Assembly (NCBI GenBank): GCA_905215755.1 | Contig: CAJMRE010000002.1 | Coordinates: 58,019-122,018 of the forward strand | Direction: 5' to 3' | Length of the DNA: 64,000 bases | Source: an uncultured bacterium | Lineage (GTDB): Bacteria > Actinomycetota > Coriobacteriia > Coriobacteriales > Coriobacteriaceae | In this document: piece after piece, positions 7,050-15,883 of the stretch | Layout of the letters: each line of letters begins with the position of its first letter | Numbering within the stretch: the first letter of the stretch is position 1 | The notes under the pieces: generated by a model | What the model saw: only the letters and a program-made list of their open reading frames with translations | What the model was told of the DNA's origin: nothing | The model's database searches: none | Translations under genes and position numbers: made by a program

Positions 7050-8219
7050 CTACTCGGTAAACGCGTTACCGACGCTGTTGCCACCCACATACGTCTCGAC
7101 CAGGGTAAGGTCGGGATTGAACACGACAAAGTCGGCGTCGCGACCAGGCATAATGCTGCCACATTTATCCTCGACGTGAGCAGAACGCGCGGGCACCTCG
7201 GTCGCCATGCGAATTGCGATATCGGCGCTCGCAAGGCCCCAGTCGACGATGTTCTTGACGCCCTGCGCGAGCGTGAGCACCGAGCCGGCGATGGCAGAGC
7301 CATCGGCAAGCCAGCAAAGGTTGTCCTTCATAATGACATCCATGCCACCGCTGGTGTACTTGCCCTCGGGCATGCCACCGCAACCCAGGCAATCGGTGAT
7401 CAGCACCGTGTGCTGCCAGCCCTTGGCCTGCAGCAGGGCCTTAATAGCAGCAGGGTTCACGTGTTTGCCATCGCAAATGATCTCGGCATAGGTGTTGGGC
7501 GTGGTCATAGCGGCCCCGACGACACCCGGCTCGCGGTGATGCAGACCGCGCTGGCCGTTGTAAGTATGCGTAAAGCAGCTGGCACCAGCATTGATGGCGG
7601 CGGCGCACTCATCATAGGTGGCATCGGAGTGGCCAATGCAGGTCACAACGCCCTTGGCGCTCAGAGCCGCGGCGTAAGCAGCGGCTCCGTCACGCTCGGC
7701 CGCCATGGCGCTCTTGACGATACGACCACCGGCAGCCTCCTGCCACTCGTCAAAAATTTCCTCGGACGGGTCAATCAAAAAGGCGGGGTTCTGGGCACCC
7801 ACGTGCTTCATGGTAAAGAACGGACCCTCCAGGTAGATACCCTGAATACGAGCACCGCAGAACTCAGGTCCACGCTCTTCGTCCGCTTGCGCAATGGCAG
7901 CGCAGGCGTCCTTAATCTGCTCCACGCCGTCGGTAAAGGTCGTAGGAAGCCAGCTGGTGGTACCACGACGAGCAAGCTCGGTCGAGCTGATGTTGATACC
8001 CTCAGCATCGTTATCGGTCGTGGCATGGTTATAGAAACCATGGATATGGGTGTCCACCATACCCGGTGCAATCCATGTACCCGAATAATCTTTGATCTCG
8101 CAAGCGGGCTCATCGGCCTGCCAAGCGCCAAAGACGCCGTCTTCGACCATCAGGAAGCCGCCCAGCTGCGGCCCCGCCGGCAAAAAGAACTTGTCGGCCT
8201 TGATAGCATACGTGCTCAT
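7050..8219 (-). CDS. nagA: N-acetylglucosamine-6-phosphate deacetylase
   Basis: A 389-residue amidohydrolase that removes acetate from GlcNAc-6-phosphate, giving glucosamine-6-phosphate in the cytoplasm. Seen: the metal-binding HxH in PGMVDTHIHGFY near 54-61, the bridging Glu in LEGPFFTMKHVGAQNP near 130, GHSDATYDECAAAI near 196, the SCFTHTYNGQRGLHHREPG segment near 217, and the catalytic Asp in VLITDCLGCGGMPEG near 274. The GntR regulator lies just upstream and the YhcH-like gene follows. No nagB is in the window, so the next step must be encoded elsewhere. Confidence 0.95.
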   Translation of the reverse strand: MSTYAIKADKFFLPAGPQLGGFLMVEDGVFGAWQADEPACEIKDYSGTWIAPGMVDTHIHGFYNHATTDNDAEGINISSTELARRGTTSWLPTTFTDGVEQIKDACAAIAQADEERGPEFCGARIQGIYLEGPFFTMKHVGAQNPAFLIDPSEEIFDEWQEAAGGRIVKSAMAAERDGAAAYAAALSAKGVVTCIGHSDATYDECAAAINAGASCFTHTYNGQRGLHHREPGVVGAAMTTPNTYAEIICDGKHVNPAAIKALLQAKGWQHTVLITDCLGCGGMPEGKYTSGGMDVIMKDNLCWLADGSAIAGSVLTLAQGVKNIVDWGLASADIAIRMATEVPARSAHVEDKCGSIMPGRDADFVVFNPDLTLVETYVGGNSVGNAFTE

Positions 8220-8362
8220 CTATGCTCCCGTACCCGCAGTGTGTTTTAGGGCGGATCAAAAACCACTGCATTGTTAATTCGAGCGATTGTTCGTTGCCTT
8301 CTACCGCTTGGCACATTTTGCACCCGCCGCAAAACACGCCAAGCCGTTTATACCCAATAACT

Positions 8363-9094
8363 CTAGACTGCGCGGTTGTGGTAGACCTTGTACTTAAACT
8401 GGTCGGCACGCGCAACCGAACGCGTATACTCGATAACCTCGTTGTTCATGTCATATGTGGTACGAATCAAATCCAGCACCGGTGCGCCTTCGGTAATCTC
8501 GAGCAAACGTGCGTCGGAATGGCGGGCAATACTCGCGTAGAATTCTTCCTCTGCCACGCGAACTTTCTCGTGAAAGTCCTGCTCGATCATGTCGTACAGC
8601 GATTTGTTCTCGATCATGGGACGCTTAAGCGCAAAGAACTTGCGACTTGGCAGATACGTACACTCAATCATCAGCGGCACACCATCGGCTATACGCAGGC
8701 GCTTGATCTTGTACAGACGCTCGCCCAGGCGCGCGTTCATCTCTACGGCAATATTCTTGTCAGCCTCGACCTCGGTAAACTCGAGAATCGTTGTCTTGGG
8801 CACACGGCCGATCGCCTTCATCTGCTCGGTAAAGCTATAGGTCTGCGTGAGGTTTGCCGTTTGCAGAGAGCGGTCGCACACCATGGTTCCACGGCCGCGC
8901 TGACGAACCACCAGGCCCAGGCGTTCAAGCTCCTGCAGGGCAAGGCGAACCGTCGTACGCGAGAGTCCGTAGCGTTCCGACAAGTCACGCTCGGACGGCA
9001 AATAGTCGCCGGGCCGAAGTTCGTGATCGATTTTATCGGTCAGCAAATCGACGAGCTGATCGTACAGAGGTTGTTTGCGCGCTCCCATTGCCAT
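8363..9094 (-). CDS. GntR/HutC-family regulator with UTRA domain, likely amino-sugar repressor
   Basis: A 243-residue regulator. The winged HTH at residues 4-70 reads QPLYDQLVDLLTDKI...GDYLPSERDLSERYGLSRTTVRLALQELERLGLV. A UTRA effector domain follows, ending in YTRSVARADQFKYKVYHNR. UTRA regulators of this group (NagR/YvoA, DasR) sense GlcN-6-P or GlcNAc-6-P. It sits between the PTS gene and nagA, all on one strand. The ATG at 9094 has GCAGG seven bases upstream; the longer frame to 9145 would include the operator region. A palindrome TGGTTGTAACCA lies at its transcription start, and related sites sit upstream of the PTS gene. Confidence 0.9.
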   Translation of the reverse strand: MAMGARKQPLYDQLVDLLTDKIDHELRPGDYLPSERDLSERYGLSRTTVRLALQELERLGLVVRQRGRGTMVCDRSLQTANLTQTYSFTEQMKAIGRVPKTTILEFTEVEADKNIAVEMNARLGERLYKIKRLRIADGVPLMIECTYLPSRKFFALKRPMIENKSLYDMIEQDFHEKVRVAEEEFYASIARHSDARLLEITEGAPVLDLIRTTYDMNNEVIEYTRSVARADQFKYKVYHNRAV

Positions 9095-9125
9095 AATGAT
9101 ACCTGCCGGATAAATGACTCGAAAT

Positions 9126-9153
9126 TGGTTGTAACCAGACACCACGTACTATA
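9126..9153 (-). promoter_or_regulatory. Promoter -10 and candidate operator of the GntR/UTRA gene
   Basis: The minus strand carries TATAGT (9148-9153) as -10. About ten bases downstream lies TGGTT-GT-AACCA (9126-9137), a 5+2+5 palindrome around the expected transcription start. A further dyad GTAAT-ACCA-ATTAC is at 9227-9240. The position suits autorepression. Confidence 0.5.
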
Positions 9154-9267
9154 GCAGTTTTATTGGAATAACAGCAGGTCAACCAGCATATTTCAATATT
9201 GTTTGCCGGTTGATAGCCTGCGCACTGTAATACCAATTACAACGCTACATCAGGTATCGAGGTAGCA

Positions 9268-9302
9268 AAAAGGGCCGCCCCCGCGGAGCGGGACGACCCT
9301 TT
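9268..9302 (-). terminator. Terminator after the GlcNAc-type PTS gene
   Basis: A GC-rich stem (AAAGGGcCGcCCCGC against GCGGGaCGaCCCTTT) is flanked by A5 on the plus strand, which gives T5 at its end on the minus strand. Confidence 0.8.
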
Positions 9303-9326
9303 GCAAGACAGATACGTCTTTAAGGC

Positions 9327-10817
9327 TTAGAGAAGCTTCTTGAGCTCCTCGGCAACAGCCTGGACCTGCGTGCCGATGATGACCTGGGTAGCACCCTTGT
9401 CCATCTTCATGACACCCAGAGCGCCGGCCTTCTTGCAGGCAGCCTCGTCGACCAGAGCGGAATCGCCGAGCTCGAAGCGCAGGCGAGTAGCGCAGCAGTC
9501 AACGGTCTTGACGTTTTCCTTGCCACCGACGGCAGCAAGAACAGCGGCGGCCAGAGCGGCGAACTTGTCGTCGCCAGCAGCGGCGGAAGCGGAGATCTCC
9601 TCAACATCCTCATCCTCGCGACCAGGGGTCATGAGGTTGAACTTGGTGATGGCGAAGCGGAACACGAGGTAGAAGACCAGGAAGGCAGCGATGCCCAGCG
9701 GGATGATCATCCAGGTGTTGGCAGCAGCCGGGAGGCTAGCGGAGAACAGGAGGTCGGTAGCACCAGCGGAGAAGCAGAAGCCGGCACGGAAACCAACAAA
9801 GTAGGTGATGACGGTGAAGACGCCGTACAGGGCAGCGTACACGACGTAGAGCGGGAAGCACAGGAACATGAAGCCGAACTCGAAGGGCTCGGTGACGCCG
9901 CAGACGAAGGCGCAGATGGCAGCGGAGACAACCAGGCCGATAGCAGCCTTCTTGTTCTTAGCGGTCTGAACCATAGCCAGGGCAGCGCCCGGGATACCGA
10001 ACATCATGCAGGGGAAGAAGCCGGACATGTACATACCGAGGCTCCACTTGACGTCAGCGGAGGTCTCGCCAGCCCAGAAGTGGGTCAGGTCGCCCAGGCC
10101 GATGGTGTCGAACCAGAACACGTTGTTGAGTGCGTGGTGCAGACCGGTCGGGATGAGCAGGCGGTTGAGGAAGGCGTAGATGCCAGCGCCGATACCACTC
10201 ATGGCGGCGATACCCTCACCAAGAGCAACAAGAGCACCGAAGATGAGCGGCCAAGCAAAGAGCAGGACGACGGAGACGACGATGCTGATAACGGCGGTCA
10301 TGATGGCGACGCAACGCTTGCCGGAGAAGAAGGCCAGCCAGTCGGGAAGACGGGTGTCCTTGAACTTGTTGTAGCAAGTACCACCGATGATGGCGGACAG
10401 GATGCCGATGAAGGAGTTACCAGCGATCTTGGAGAACGCGATGCCCTCGGTCGTGGCAAGCCAAGCGGTCTGAGCATCGGCGTCCATACCACGAATGGTG
10501 CCAACAACAGCGGGGTTCAGGAGCTGCTGGATCATCAGGAAGGCGACGAGGCCAGCGAGGCCAGCGGTGCCATCGTGATCGTCGGCAAGGCCGACAGCGG
10601 CGCCGACTGCGAACAGCCAGGCCATGTTATCGATAAGAGCGCCGCCTGCCTTGATGAGCAGGAAACCGGCGGTATAGGCAAAACCGGTAGTGTCACCGGC
10701 AGCACCCATGACTGCGGGAGCGAGCAGGTAGCCCACACCCATAAGAATGCCTGCGACGGGAAGCGCCGCGACGGGAAGCATCAGCGCTTTGCCGAGCTTC
10801 TGGAGGTACTTCATCAT
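9327..10817 (-). CDS. PTS N-acetylglucosamine/glucose-family transporter subunit IICB
   Basis: A 496-residue sugar permease. Residues 1-390 are a hydrophobic IIC domain of the glucose family (KLGKALMLPVAALPVAGILMG at the start, LLIPTGLHHALNNVFWF and CGVTEPFEFGFMF later). A linker rich in Glu, Ala and Ser leads to a C-terminal IIB domain of about 80 residues. Its phospho-cysteine lies in TVDCCATRLRFEL. There is no IIA domain, so a separate IIA must supply phosphate. Neighbouring nagA and the GntR/UTRA gene support GlcNAc as substrate. The start is an ATG pair at 10817; GGAGGAG precedes it, and an in-frame extension to 10967 has no membrane or PTS similarity. Confidence 0.92.
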   Translation of the reverse strand: MMKYLQKLGKALMLPVAALPVAGILMGVGYLLAPAVMGAAGDTTGFAYTAGFLLIKAGGALIDNMAWLFAVGAAVGLADDHDGTAGLAGLVAFLMIQQLLNPAVVGTIRGMDADAQTAWLATTEGIAFSKIAGNSFIGILSAIIGGTCYNKFKDTRLPDWLAFFSGKRCVAIMTAVISIVVSVVLLFAWPLIFGALVALGEGIAAMSGIGAGIYAFLNRLLIPTGLHHALNNVFWFDTIGLGDLTHFWAGETSADVKWSLGMYMSGFFPCMMFGIPGAALAMVQTAKNKKAAIGLVVSAAICAFVCGVTEPFEFGFMFLCFPLYVVYAALYGVFTVITYFVGFRAGFCFSAGATDLLFSASLPAAANTWMIIPLGIAAFLVFYLVFRFAITKFNLMTPGREDEDVEEISASAAAGDDKFAALAAAVLAAVGGKENVKTVDCCATRLRFELGDSALVDEAACKKAGALGVMKMDKGATQVIIGTQVQAVAEELKKLL

Positions 10818-11096
10818 ATTGGTATCTCCTCCAACCTTTCTTTCGTTGTTCACCAACGAGTTCCATGTCCGCGCCCTCTGCATACCGGCTTCTCCGCTTG
10901 CCGGCATTAAGCGCAAACTTAGACAACCCAGTCCCTTTTCTCGGGTTGCTGGTATGTACGGTAGCACACACTCAATTCAAACGTCCACCACATTTCGTTC
11001 AAATTACGATATCGTTGCCAAACGGTTATTTTTGGCCCGTAAACGGTAATTTACGCAGGTGGATGTGCTGCGTTTCTTTCATTACCAAACTAATTC
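10818..11096. other. Long untranslated leader of the IICB gene
   Basis: Between the presumed transcription start near 11090 and the IICB ATG there are about 270 bases without a supported gene. The stretch is more AT-rich toward the promoter. I see no strong terminator hairpin or known riboswitch motif in it. Confidence 0.35.
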
Positions 11097-11172
11097 TTAG
11101 CAATTTCCATTCGATTTCATCTCAAAAGTGGTTACTACCAGATGAACAGTGGTACCACATTGTTACTACCAG
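11097..11172 (-). promoter_or_regulatory. Promoter and operator cluster of the IICB gene
   Basis: On the minus strand TTGAGA (11120-11125) and TGCTAA (11097-11102) are spaced by 17 bases. Just upstream of the -35 are TGGTTACTACCA (11129-11140), the perfect palindrome GTGGTACCAC (11149-11158) and TGTTACTACCA (11161-11171). They resemble the TGGTTGTAACCA site of the GntR/UTRA gene and are candidate binding sites for it. Confidence 0.45.
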
Positions 11173-11271
11173 TTTGGCCGAAATCGTTTTCACTTTACAT
11201 GAATAAAGTCTCCAAGAATTTGTATATAACCTCTCCCCTACCACCCTCTTCCCCGCCCTTTTCTACAACGC

Positions 11272-11310
11272 AAAAAGCCCCCTAGAACGATGTCCGTTCT
11301 AGGGGGCTTA
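11272..11310 (-). terminator. Terminator of the membrane-anchored SurA-like gene
   Basis: A 14-bp stem AGCCCCCTAGAACG...CGTTCTAGGGGGCT is flanked by A5 on the plus strand (T5 on the minus strand). It lies 42 bases beyond the stop codon at 11352. Confidence 0.88.
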
Positions 11311-11351
11311 ATCAGATATTTCGGCTTCGTACTCGAAGGCTCAGGCAATCT

Positions 11352-12437
11352 TTACGCAAACAGGCCGTAGATGCTGATGTTGGCCTTGGCGTAGAGGCCG
11401 TTGGCGTACTCGGTCCACTTGGAGCTAGCGCTCGAAGCCTGCGAGGAGTACTGCTGGTAGGCGGTGTAATAGGCGGTCATGGCCTGCTTGTAGGTAGCGC
11501 TATCGGCCGTAAAGGCATCGTCAGCGAAGGCCTTAGCGTAGGTGCTATCGGCGTCCTTCCAGGTACCCTTTTCGCTATCCCACTCGTCGCCGGCAAGGTT
11601 GATGATGTAGTCGGCGTAGTCCTTGCTCGCGGTCTCCTCGTTGCCGTCAGAAGGCTCGGTCGGGGCGGTCGGCATGCTTGCGGAGCTGTCGCCGACCTTC
11701 TTCTTGTAGAGCTTCTGCAGCGTCGCGGACTGGCGGACGATCTGCTTGGCCTGGTCCTTGGACACGCCATACTGCGTGGCCATGGTCTTGTAGTCCGAAG
11801 TGCCGATGGAATCCTCGGCGTACTTCTTCATCTCCTTGGAAGAGACGGTGATGCCCTCGTCTTCGGCAGCATCGAGCAGAATCTTGTTGCGCACGTAGGA
11901 CAGGATGACGTCGGCAGAGGGAGCGGTGTAGTTGCCATCGCCATCCTTGACGGTATCGAGGCTGTACTGGCTCTCGATGGCCTCGCGCGCGGTGATGTCA
12001 CTCTTCTTGCCGTTGTAGCTGTAGCTTGCCACGGTCGAATCGAGCTGGTCCTCGGTGAGGGTCGCCGAGCCGACGCCCTTGCCGCCAAAACCACCGTTGC
12101 CGATAAAGAAGCCGACCACAGCAGCGATCACGATAGCGACCACAAAGGCGGCAATCATCGTCTTCTTGTGCTTGGATGCATGGTCGTCCGCGTCGGAGTC
12201 GTCGTCCTCGTCCTGTTCCTCGGGCATGAGGTTCTCGTCGGCGGCATCCGCGGCAATCTGAGCCTCCAGGCGGGCGTCCTCCTCCTCGGCCGTCGTACCG
12301 GCAGCAATGTGCTCGGCAGACGTACCGGCGACCAGATCGATCTTCTCCTCCTCGTCACCGTCGGGGCCTTCGCCGCGCTCGATGATCTGGATGCCGTCGA
12401 TCTCGTCCTTCTCGTCCTTCTTTTGAATCAGACCCAT
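11352..12437 (-). CDS. Membrane-anchored SurA-N-like protein, predicted extracytoplasmic
   Basis: A 361-residue protein with three parts. Residues 1-90 are very acidic and look disordered (Glu/Asp-rich, cytoplasmic). Residues 93-112 are one transmembrane helix (MIAAFVVAIVIAAVVGFFIG). The rest faces outside, with a helical region near 165-240 (ILSYVRNKILLDAAEDEGITV, MKKYAEDSIG, AKQIVRQSATLQKLYKKKVG) that looks like the N-terminal domain of SurA/PrsA-type chaperones. I see no parvulin isomerase domain. AAGGAG precedes the ATG. A role in folding or holding exported proteins is inference. It is separated from the isocitrate dehydrogenase gene by 126 bases with hairpins. Confidence 0.6.
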   Translation of the reverse strand: MGLIQKKDEKDEIDGIQIIERGEGPDGDEEEKIDLVAGTSAEHIAAGTTAEEEDARLEAQIAADAADENLMPEEQDEDDDSDADDHASKHKKTMIAAFVVAIVIAAVVGFFIGNGGFGGKGVGSATLTEDQLDSTVASYSYNGKKSDITAREAIESQYSLDTVKDGDGNYTAPSADVILSYVRNKILLDAAEDEGITVSSKEMKKYAEDSIGTSDYKTMATQYGVSKDQAKQIVRQSATLQKLYKKKVGDSSASMPTAPTEPSDGNEETASKDYADYIINLAGDEWDSEKGTWKDADSTYAKAFADDAFTADSATYKQAMTAYYTAYQQYSSQASSASSKWTEYANGLYAKANISIYGLFA

Positions 12438-12476
12438 ATCAGTTACTCCTTGTTAGGAAACATAGTCCGCAATAGA

Positions 12477-12503
12477 ATACGCCCGACAGAGCGCCGGGCG
12501 TAT
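12477..12503 (-). terminator. Hairpin downstream of isocitrate dehydrogenase
   Basis: A 9-bp perfect stem ATACGCCCG/CGGGCGTAT with a 9-base loop lies 60 bases beyond the stop. The T-run is weak, so termination strength is uncertain. Confidence 0.5.
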
Positions 12504-12563
12504 TGATTCTTAGGTTATACGCAAACACTTAAGTACTATTTAGGCGTTTGCAGTCTGCATGCC

Positions 12564-13649
12564 TTAGGCCAGGTGCGCGATAACGGCATCGGCAAAAGCC
12601 TGCGTGCCCACAGCGCCCTCAACGGAGCCGGTCTGGGCACGACGAACGTCGCCGGTAACCTGCTCGCCCTCGTCGAGCGTGGCAGAAACGGCGGCGCGAA
12701 TGCGATTGGCCGCGTCGTTCTCGCCCAGGTGATCGAGCATCATAGCCGCAGACAGAATCTCGGCCGTGGGGTTGGCGATATCCTGGCCAGCGATATCGGG
12801 CGCGGAGCCGTGCGTCGCCTCGAAGATGGCGCAGTCGGCACCGATGTTGGAACCCGGAGCCATACCCAGTCCACCTACCAGACCGGCGCACAGGTCGCTC
12901 ACGATATCGCCGTACAGGTTGGGCAGCACCAGGACATCGAAGTCGTTGGGGTTCTGGACCAGACCCATGCAGGTGGCGTCGACAATCTTATCGTTGAACT
13001 CGATATCGGGATAGTTGGCGGCCACCTCGCGCGCAACGCGCAGGAACAGGCCGTCGGTCGCCTTCATGATGTTGGCCTTATGCACGGCCGTCACCTTTTT
13101 GCGGCCGCAGCGGCGGGCGTACTCAAAGGCGTACTCGACAATGCGGCGGCTCTTGGCGATGGAGATGGGCTTGATCGAGATGGCGGAATCCGCGGCGAAG
13201 GTCTTCTGGCCCGAGCGCTCGACGAGCTGCGAGAGCTCCTCGACCTCGGCAGCGCCCTCATCGAACTCGATGCCGGCGTAGAGGTCCTCGGTGTTCTCGC
13301 GCACGATGACCAGGTCGACGTCGCGGAAGCGCGAGCCGTCGCCCGGCTGCGACAGGCAGGGGCGCACGCAGGCGTACAGGTCAAAATGTTTGCGCAGGGC
13401 CACGTTGACGCTGCGGAAACCCGTACCGACCGGCGTGGTGATGGGGCCCTTGATGGCAACCTTGGTCTCGGCGACCGCATCGAGCACGTGCTGGGGCAGT
13501 GGCGTGCCAAACTCGTCCATGACGCCGGTACCGGCCTCCTGGACGTTCCAGTTGATCTGGACACCGGTGGCCTCGACCACGCGGCGCATGGCCTGCGTAA
13601 TCTCGGGACCGATACCGTCACCGGGGATCAGGACTACATCGTGCGCCAT
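12564..13649 (-). CDS. NAD-dependent isocitrate/isopropylmalate-family dehydrogenase, probably isocitrate dehydrogenase
   Basis: A 361-residue beta-decarboxylating dehydrogenase. Seen: [15 protein letters not shown] at the N-terminus, [22 protein letters not shown] (the substrate-phosphorylation loop region of NAD-IDH types), the catalytic [14 protein letters not shown], and the cofactor/Mg region [21 protein letters not shown] followed by [19 protein letters not shown]. The product would be 2-oxoglutarate for glutamate synthesis. Homoisocitrate or isopropylmalate activity cannot be excluded, but no leucine genes are adjacent. The gene starts six bases after the HEAT-like gene and ends the DegV-HIBADH-HEAT-IDH series on this strand. 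Confidence 0.87.
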   Translation of the reverse strand: MAHDVVLIPGDGIGPEITQAMRRVVEATGVQINWNVQEAGTGVMDEFGTPLPQHVLDAVAETKVAIKGPITTPVGTGFRSVNVALRKHFDLYACVRPCLSQPGDGSRFRDVDLVIVRENTEDLYAGIEFDEGAAEVEELSQLVERSGQKTFAADSAISIKPISIAKSRRIVEYAFEYARRCGRKKVTAVHKANIMKATDGLFLRVAREVAANYPDIEFNDKIVDATCMGLVQNPNDFDVLVLPNLYGDIVSDLCAGLVGGLGMAPGSNIGADCAIFEATHGSAPDIAGQDIANPTAEILSAAMMLDHLGENDAANRIRAAVSATLDEGEQVTGDVRRAQTGSVEGAVGTQAFADAVIAHLA

Positions 13650-13655
13650 AATCTG

Positions 13656-14354
13656 TTACTCCTCGTCTTCGGCGTCGTCAGATTTTTTAACGCTAGCACG
13701 CTTCTTCTTTTTGGAGAGATCCAGGCCAAAACGTTTAACAAGCATTTCGCAAATCTCGCTCGAACGGGCCTTGAGATAGCTGCCCTTGCCGTTTTCGGCA
13801 TCGAACTTAAGGCGCAGCGCGAGCTTCTCGGCGACCTCGGCGTCGATCTCGCCCTGGCCAAACTCGTACAGGCAACCGAGCATGTCGCGATACTCGAGGT
13901 CGCCGTGGTAGCACTGGATGGCCTCGTCCAGGATGGGCCAAGCCTCGCGCGAACGCTCGACGCTCGTGGCGCCCCACACACACAGCAGGCGGAAGGCGGC
14001 GTAACGCAGCGTGGAGGAAATCTCGTCGAACAGCGCAGTCTCGGCGCCCTCAAAGGCATCGCCCAGCTGCTCGGGGCAGGTGGCGACGAGCGCCGCCAGG
14101 GCATCGAGAGCCTCCCAGCGGGTCTGAGCCTCGGGGCGGTCGAGTGCCTCGATCAGCGCGGGCACGCAGGGCACGACGCGCTGCGGATCGCGCTCGGCCA
14201 GCAGGTGCAGCACGCGGGCGGCAAACTGGCGGATACGGCGCGTGGGGCAGCCGAGCTCCTTGACCAGACGGTCGACGGCGTTCTCGTTCTCCTCTGCCAG
14301 CTGAAGCTGTGCCAGCTCCTCGTCGGTGAGCTGTTCTTCCTTGTTTTCTGCCAT
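13656..14354 (-). CDS. HEAT-repeat-like protein of unknown function
   Basis: A 232-residue soluble, mostly helical protein. Residues 25-110 show HEAT-like helix pairs (VKELGCPTRRIRQFAARVLHLLAE, VVPCVPALIEALDRPEAQTRWEALDALAAL). The C-terminal 25 residues are a Lys/Asp-rich tail (SKKKKRASVKKSDDAEDEE). Nothing indicates an enzyme. It is co-directional with its neighbours: 15 bases after the membrane-protein gene and six before IDH. A scaffold or interaction role is a guess from the fold type. Confidence 0.6.
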   Translation of the reverse strand: MAENKEEQLTDEELAQLQLAEENENAVDRLVKELGCPTRRIRQFAARVLHLLAERDPQRVVPCVPALIEALDRPEAQTRWEALDALAALVATCPEQLGDAFEGAETALFDEISSTLRYAAFRLLCVWGATSVERSREAWPILDEAIQCYHGDLEYRDMLGCLYEFGQGEIDAEVAEKLALRLKFDAENGKGSYLKARSSEICEMLVKRFGLDLSKKKKRASVKKSDDAEDEE

Positions 14355-14369
14355 AGTTACCTCTTCTTA

Positions 14370-14798
14370 CTATTTCTTAGCGTGCTTGCCAGCACCCTTG
14401 CTGTCATCGGTGACCGAGATGAGCTGTCGGTCGGCCGCGCCATTGCGGCGTGCGCGGCGACGCTCCTCGGCATCGCCCGCGTCGGCGGCGGCGCGGTGGG
14501 CCTTGTTGACGTTAAAGACCTCGTCGTGCTTGCGCCACGGACCGACGGACTCGCCAAAGCTCATCTTAAGGCCGGCGATAAAGCCGCCGAGCCAGCCGAT
14601 CGGCGCAAACTGCACCAGCGGGAACAGCGAAAACACCCAGGTCAGCAGGACGACTGCCGCCGCTCCCGCAAAGTTGGCGATCCAGTAGTCGCGCTTGGTG
14701 ATGACGCGCTTTTCGCACGCCCACTGGCCGCACAAAAAGCCGATGTAGATCGCAAAGAGAAAGAGCACCAGCGCGAGCACCACGAACGTCCAGCTCAT
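14370..14798 (-). CDS. Small membrane protein of unknown function
   Basis: A 142-residue protein with two or three transmembrane helices at residues 4-24 (TFVVLALVLFLFAIYIGFLCG), 37-57 (ANFAGAAAVVLLTWVFSLFPL) and possibly 60-75. A basic cytoplasmic tail follows, rich in Arg and Lys and ending GAGKHAKK. The ATG at 14798 lies five bases after the stop of the dehydrogenase gene, implying an operon. I recognise no family. The pairing with a His/Cys-tailed dehydrogenase may be meaningful or simply operon neighbourhood. Confidence 0.6.
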   Translation of the reverse strand: MSWTFVVLALVLFLFAIYIGFLCGQWACEKRVITKRDYWIANFAGAAAVVLLTWVFSLFPLVQFAPIGWLGGFIAGLKMSFGESVGPWRKHDEVFNVNKAHRAAADAGDAEERRRARRNGAADRQLISVTDDSKGAGKHAKK

Positions 14799-14803
14799 GG
14801 GCG

Positions 14804-15883
14804 CTACTCCTCGTGATGGTGGCCGCAGCAGCACTCGTGGCCGTCATCATGGCCGTGGCCGCCGCAGCACTCGTGGTCCTCGCCATGGTGGTGGCCGCAA
14901 CCGCACTCGTGGTCGTCACCATGCTCGCCGCAACCGCAGCCGTCCTCGTGGGCACCGTGCTCCTCGGGGCGATACTGCGACCAGTCCAGACCGGCAGCGA
15001 TGGCGTCGGCCTCCTCCTTGTAGAGTACCGTGATGGCCTGGGTGCCCAGCTTGGCACCACCGATGGCGTCAAGCATGTCGTAGAGCGTAAAGGCCACGTC
15101 GGCACCGGGCAGAGCGAGCTCACGATCGTCGGCGTAAGCGAGCGCTAGGCGCAGGTCCTTAATGAAGTGCTCGACCATAAAGCCGGGCTTGTAGTCGCCG
15201 TCGAGCGCCTTGGGCGCCAGGCTCTCCATGGCGCCGGACTTGCCGGTACCGCCCAGGATCATCTGTCGAGTCTTCTCCAGATCAAGGCCGCTCAGCTCGG
15301 CAAATGCCATGGCGTCTGCCATGCCGACCATGCAGGCGCCCAGCGACACCTGGTTGGCGAGCTTGGCAGCCTGGCCCTTGCCGGCGCCATCGAAGCAGCA
15401 AATGTTGGCCGCAAAGGTGGAAAGGATATCGCGAACCGGAGCGATATCGTTCTCGGTAGCGCCCACGATAGCCGTGAGCGTGCCGGCGATGGCGCCCGAC
15501 TCGCCGCCGGTGACGGGGCAGTCAAACGCCATACGACCAGAAACCTGAGCGGCCTCGGCAATGTCACGGGCGAGCTCGGGCGAGCTCGTGGTGAGGTCGA
15601 TCAAAACCGCGCCCGGCTTGGTGCACGCGAGCAGGCCGTCGCCCGCCAGGTAGAGCTCCTCGACCTCGGAGGGATAGCCCACCATGGTAAAGACGACATC
15701 GGCGTTAGCCACGGCATCGGCCGGCGTATCGGCCCAGGCGGCGCCGCGCTCGATAAGCGCTGCGGCCTTGGACTTGGTGCGGTTGTTGACCGTGACGGGA
15801 TAGCCGGCGTCCAGGATGTGGCCGGCGATAGGGGCACCCATGATTCCGGTGCCGATGAATGCGACGGAGAGCTTGTTTGCCAT
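14804..15883 (-). CDS. Beta-hydroxyacid dehydrogenase (3-hydroxyisobutyrate/tartronate-semialdehyde type) with His/Cys-rich C-terminal tail
   Basis: A 359-residue protein. Residues 5-295 are a normal NAD(P)-dependent beta-hydroxyacid dehydrogenase: the dinucleotide motif FIGTGIMGAPIA near 8-20, DLTTSSPELA near 100, the substrate loop DCPVTGGESGAIAGTL near 122 and the catalytic Lys in GKGQAAKLANQ near 174. The last 51 residues are an added tail with 14 His and 9 Cys plus many Asp and Glu, in repeats such as DDHECGCGHHHGEDHECC. Family members usually stop near 290-300 residues, so the tail is an extension, likely metal-binding. AAGGAAAGG precedes the ATG at 15883; frame upstream of it is not homologous. 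Substrate is not known. Confidence 0.88.
   Translation of the reverse strand: MANKLSVAFIGTGIMGAPIAGHILDAGYPVTVNNRTKSKAAALIERGAAWADTPADAVANADVVFTMVGYPSEVEELYLAGDGLLACTKPGAVLIDLTTSSPELARDIAEAAQVSGRMAFDCPVTGGESGAIAGTLTAIVGATENDIAPVRDILSTFAANICCFDGAGKGQAAKLANQVSLGACMVGMADAMAFAELSGLDLEKTRQMILGGTGKSGAMESLAPKALDGDYKPGFMVEHFIKDLRLALAYADDRELALPGADVAFTLYDMLDAIGGAKLGTQAITVLYKEEADAIAAGLDWSQYRPEEHGAHEDGCGCGEHGDDHECGCGHHHGEDHECCGGHGHDDGHECCCGHHHEE
14818..14950 (-). repeat. Degenerate tandem repeats encoding the His/Cys tail
   Basis: On the plus strand the units are built from variants of GCAGCACTCGTGG and CCGCAACCGCACTCGTGG, spaced at about 51-54 bases. They encode (D/E)HEC-GHHH modules. Copy number may vary between strains by slippage or recombination, which is inference. 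Confidence 0.6.

Noticed and set aside
12573..14816. Very long plus-strand open frame (over 700 codons) opposite IDH and the HEAT gene
   Set aside because: It is an antisense shadow of high-GC genes with Val/Gly/Leu-rich composition and no domains; the minus-strand genes have motifs and RBSs.
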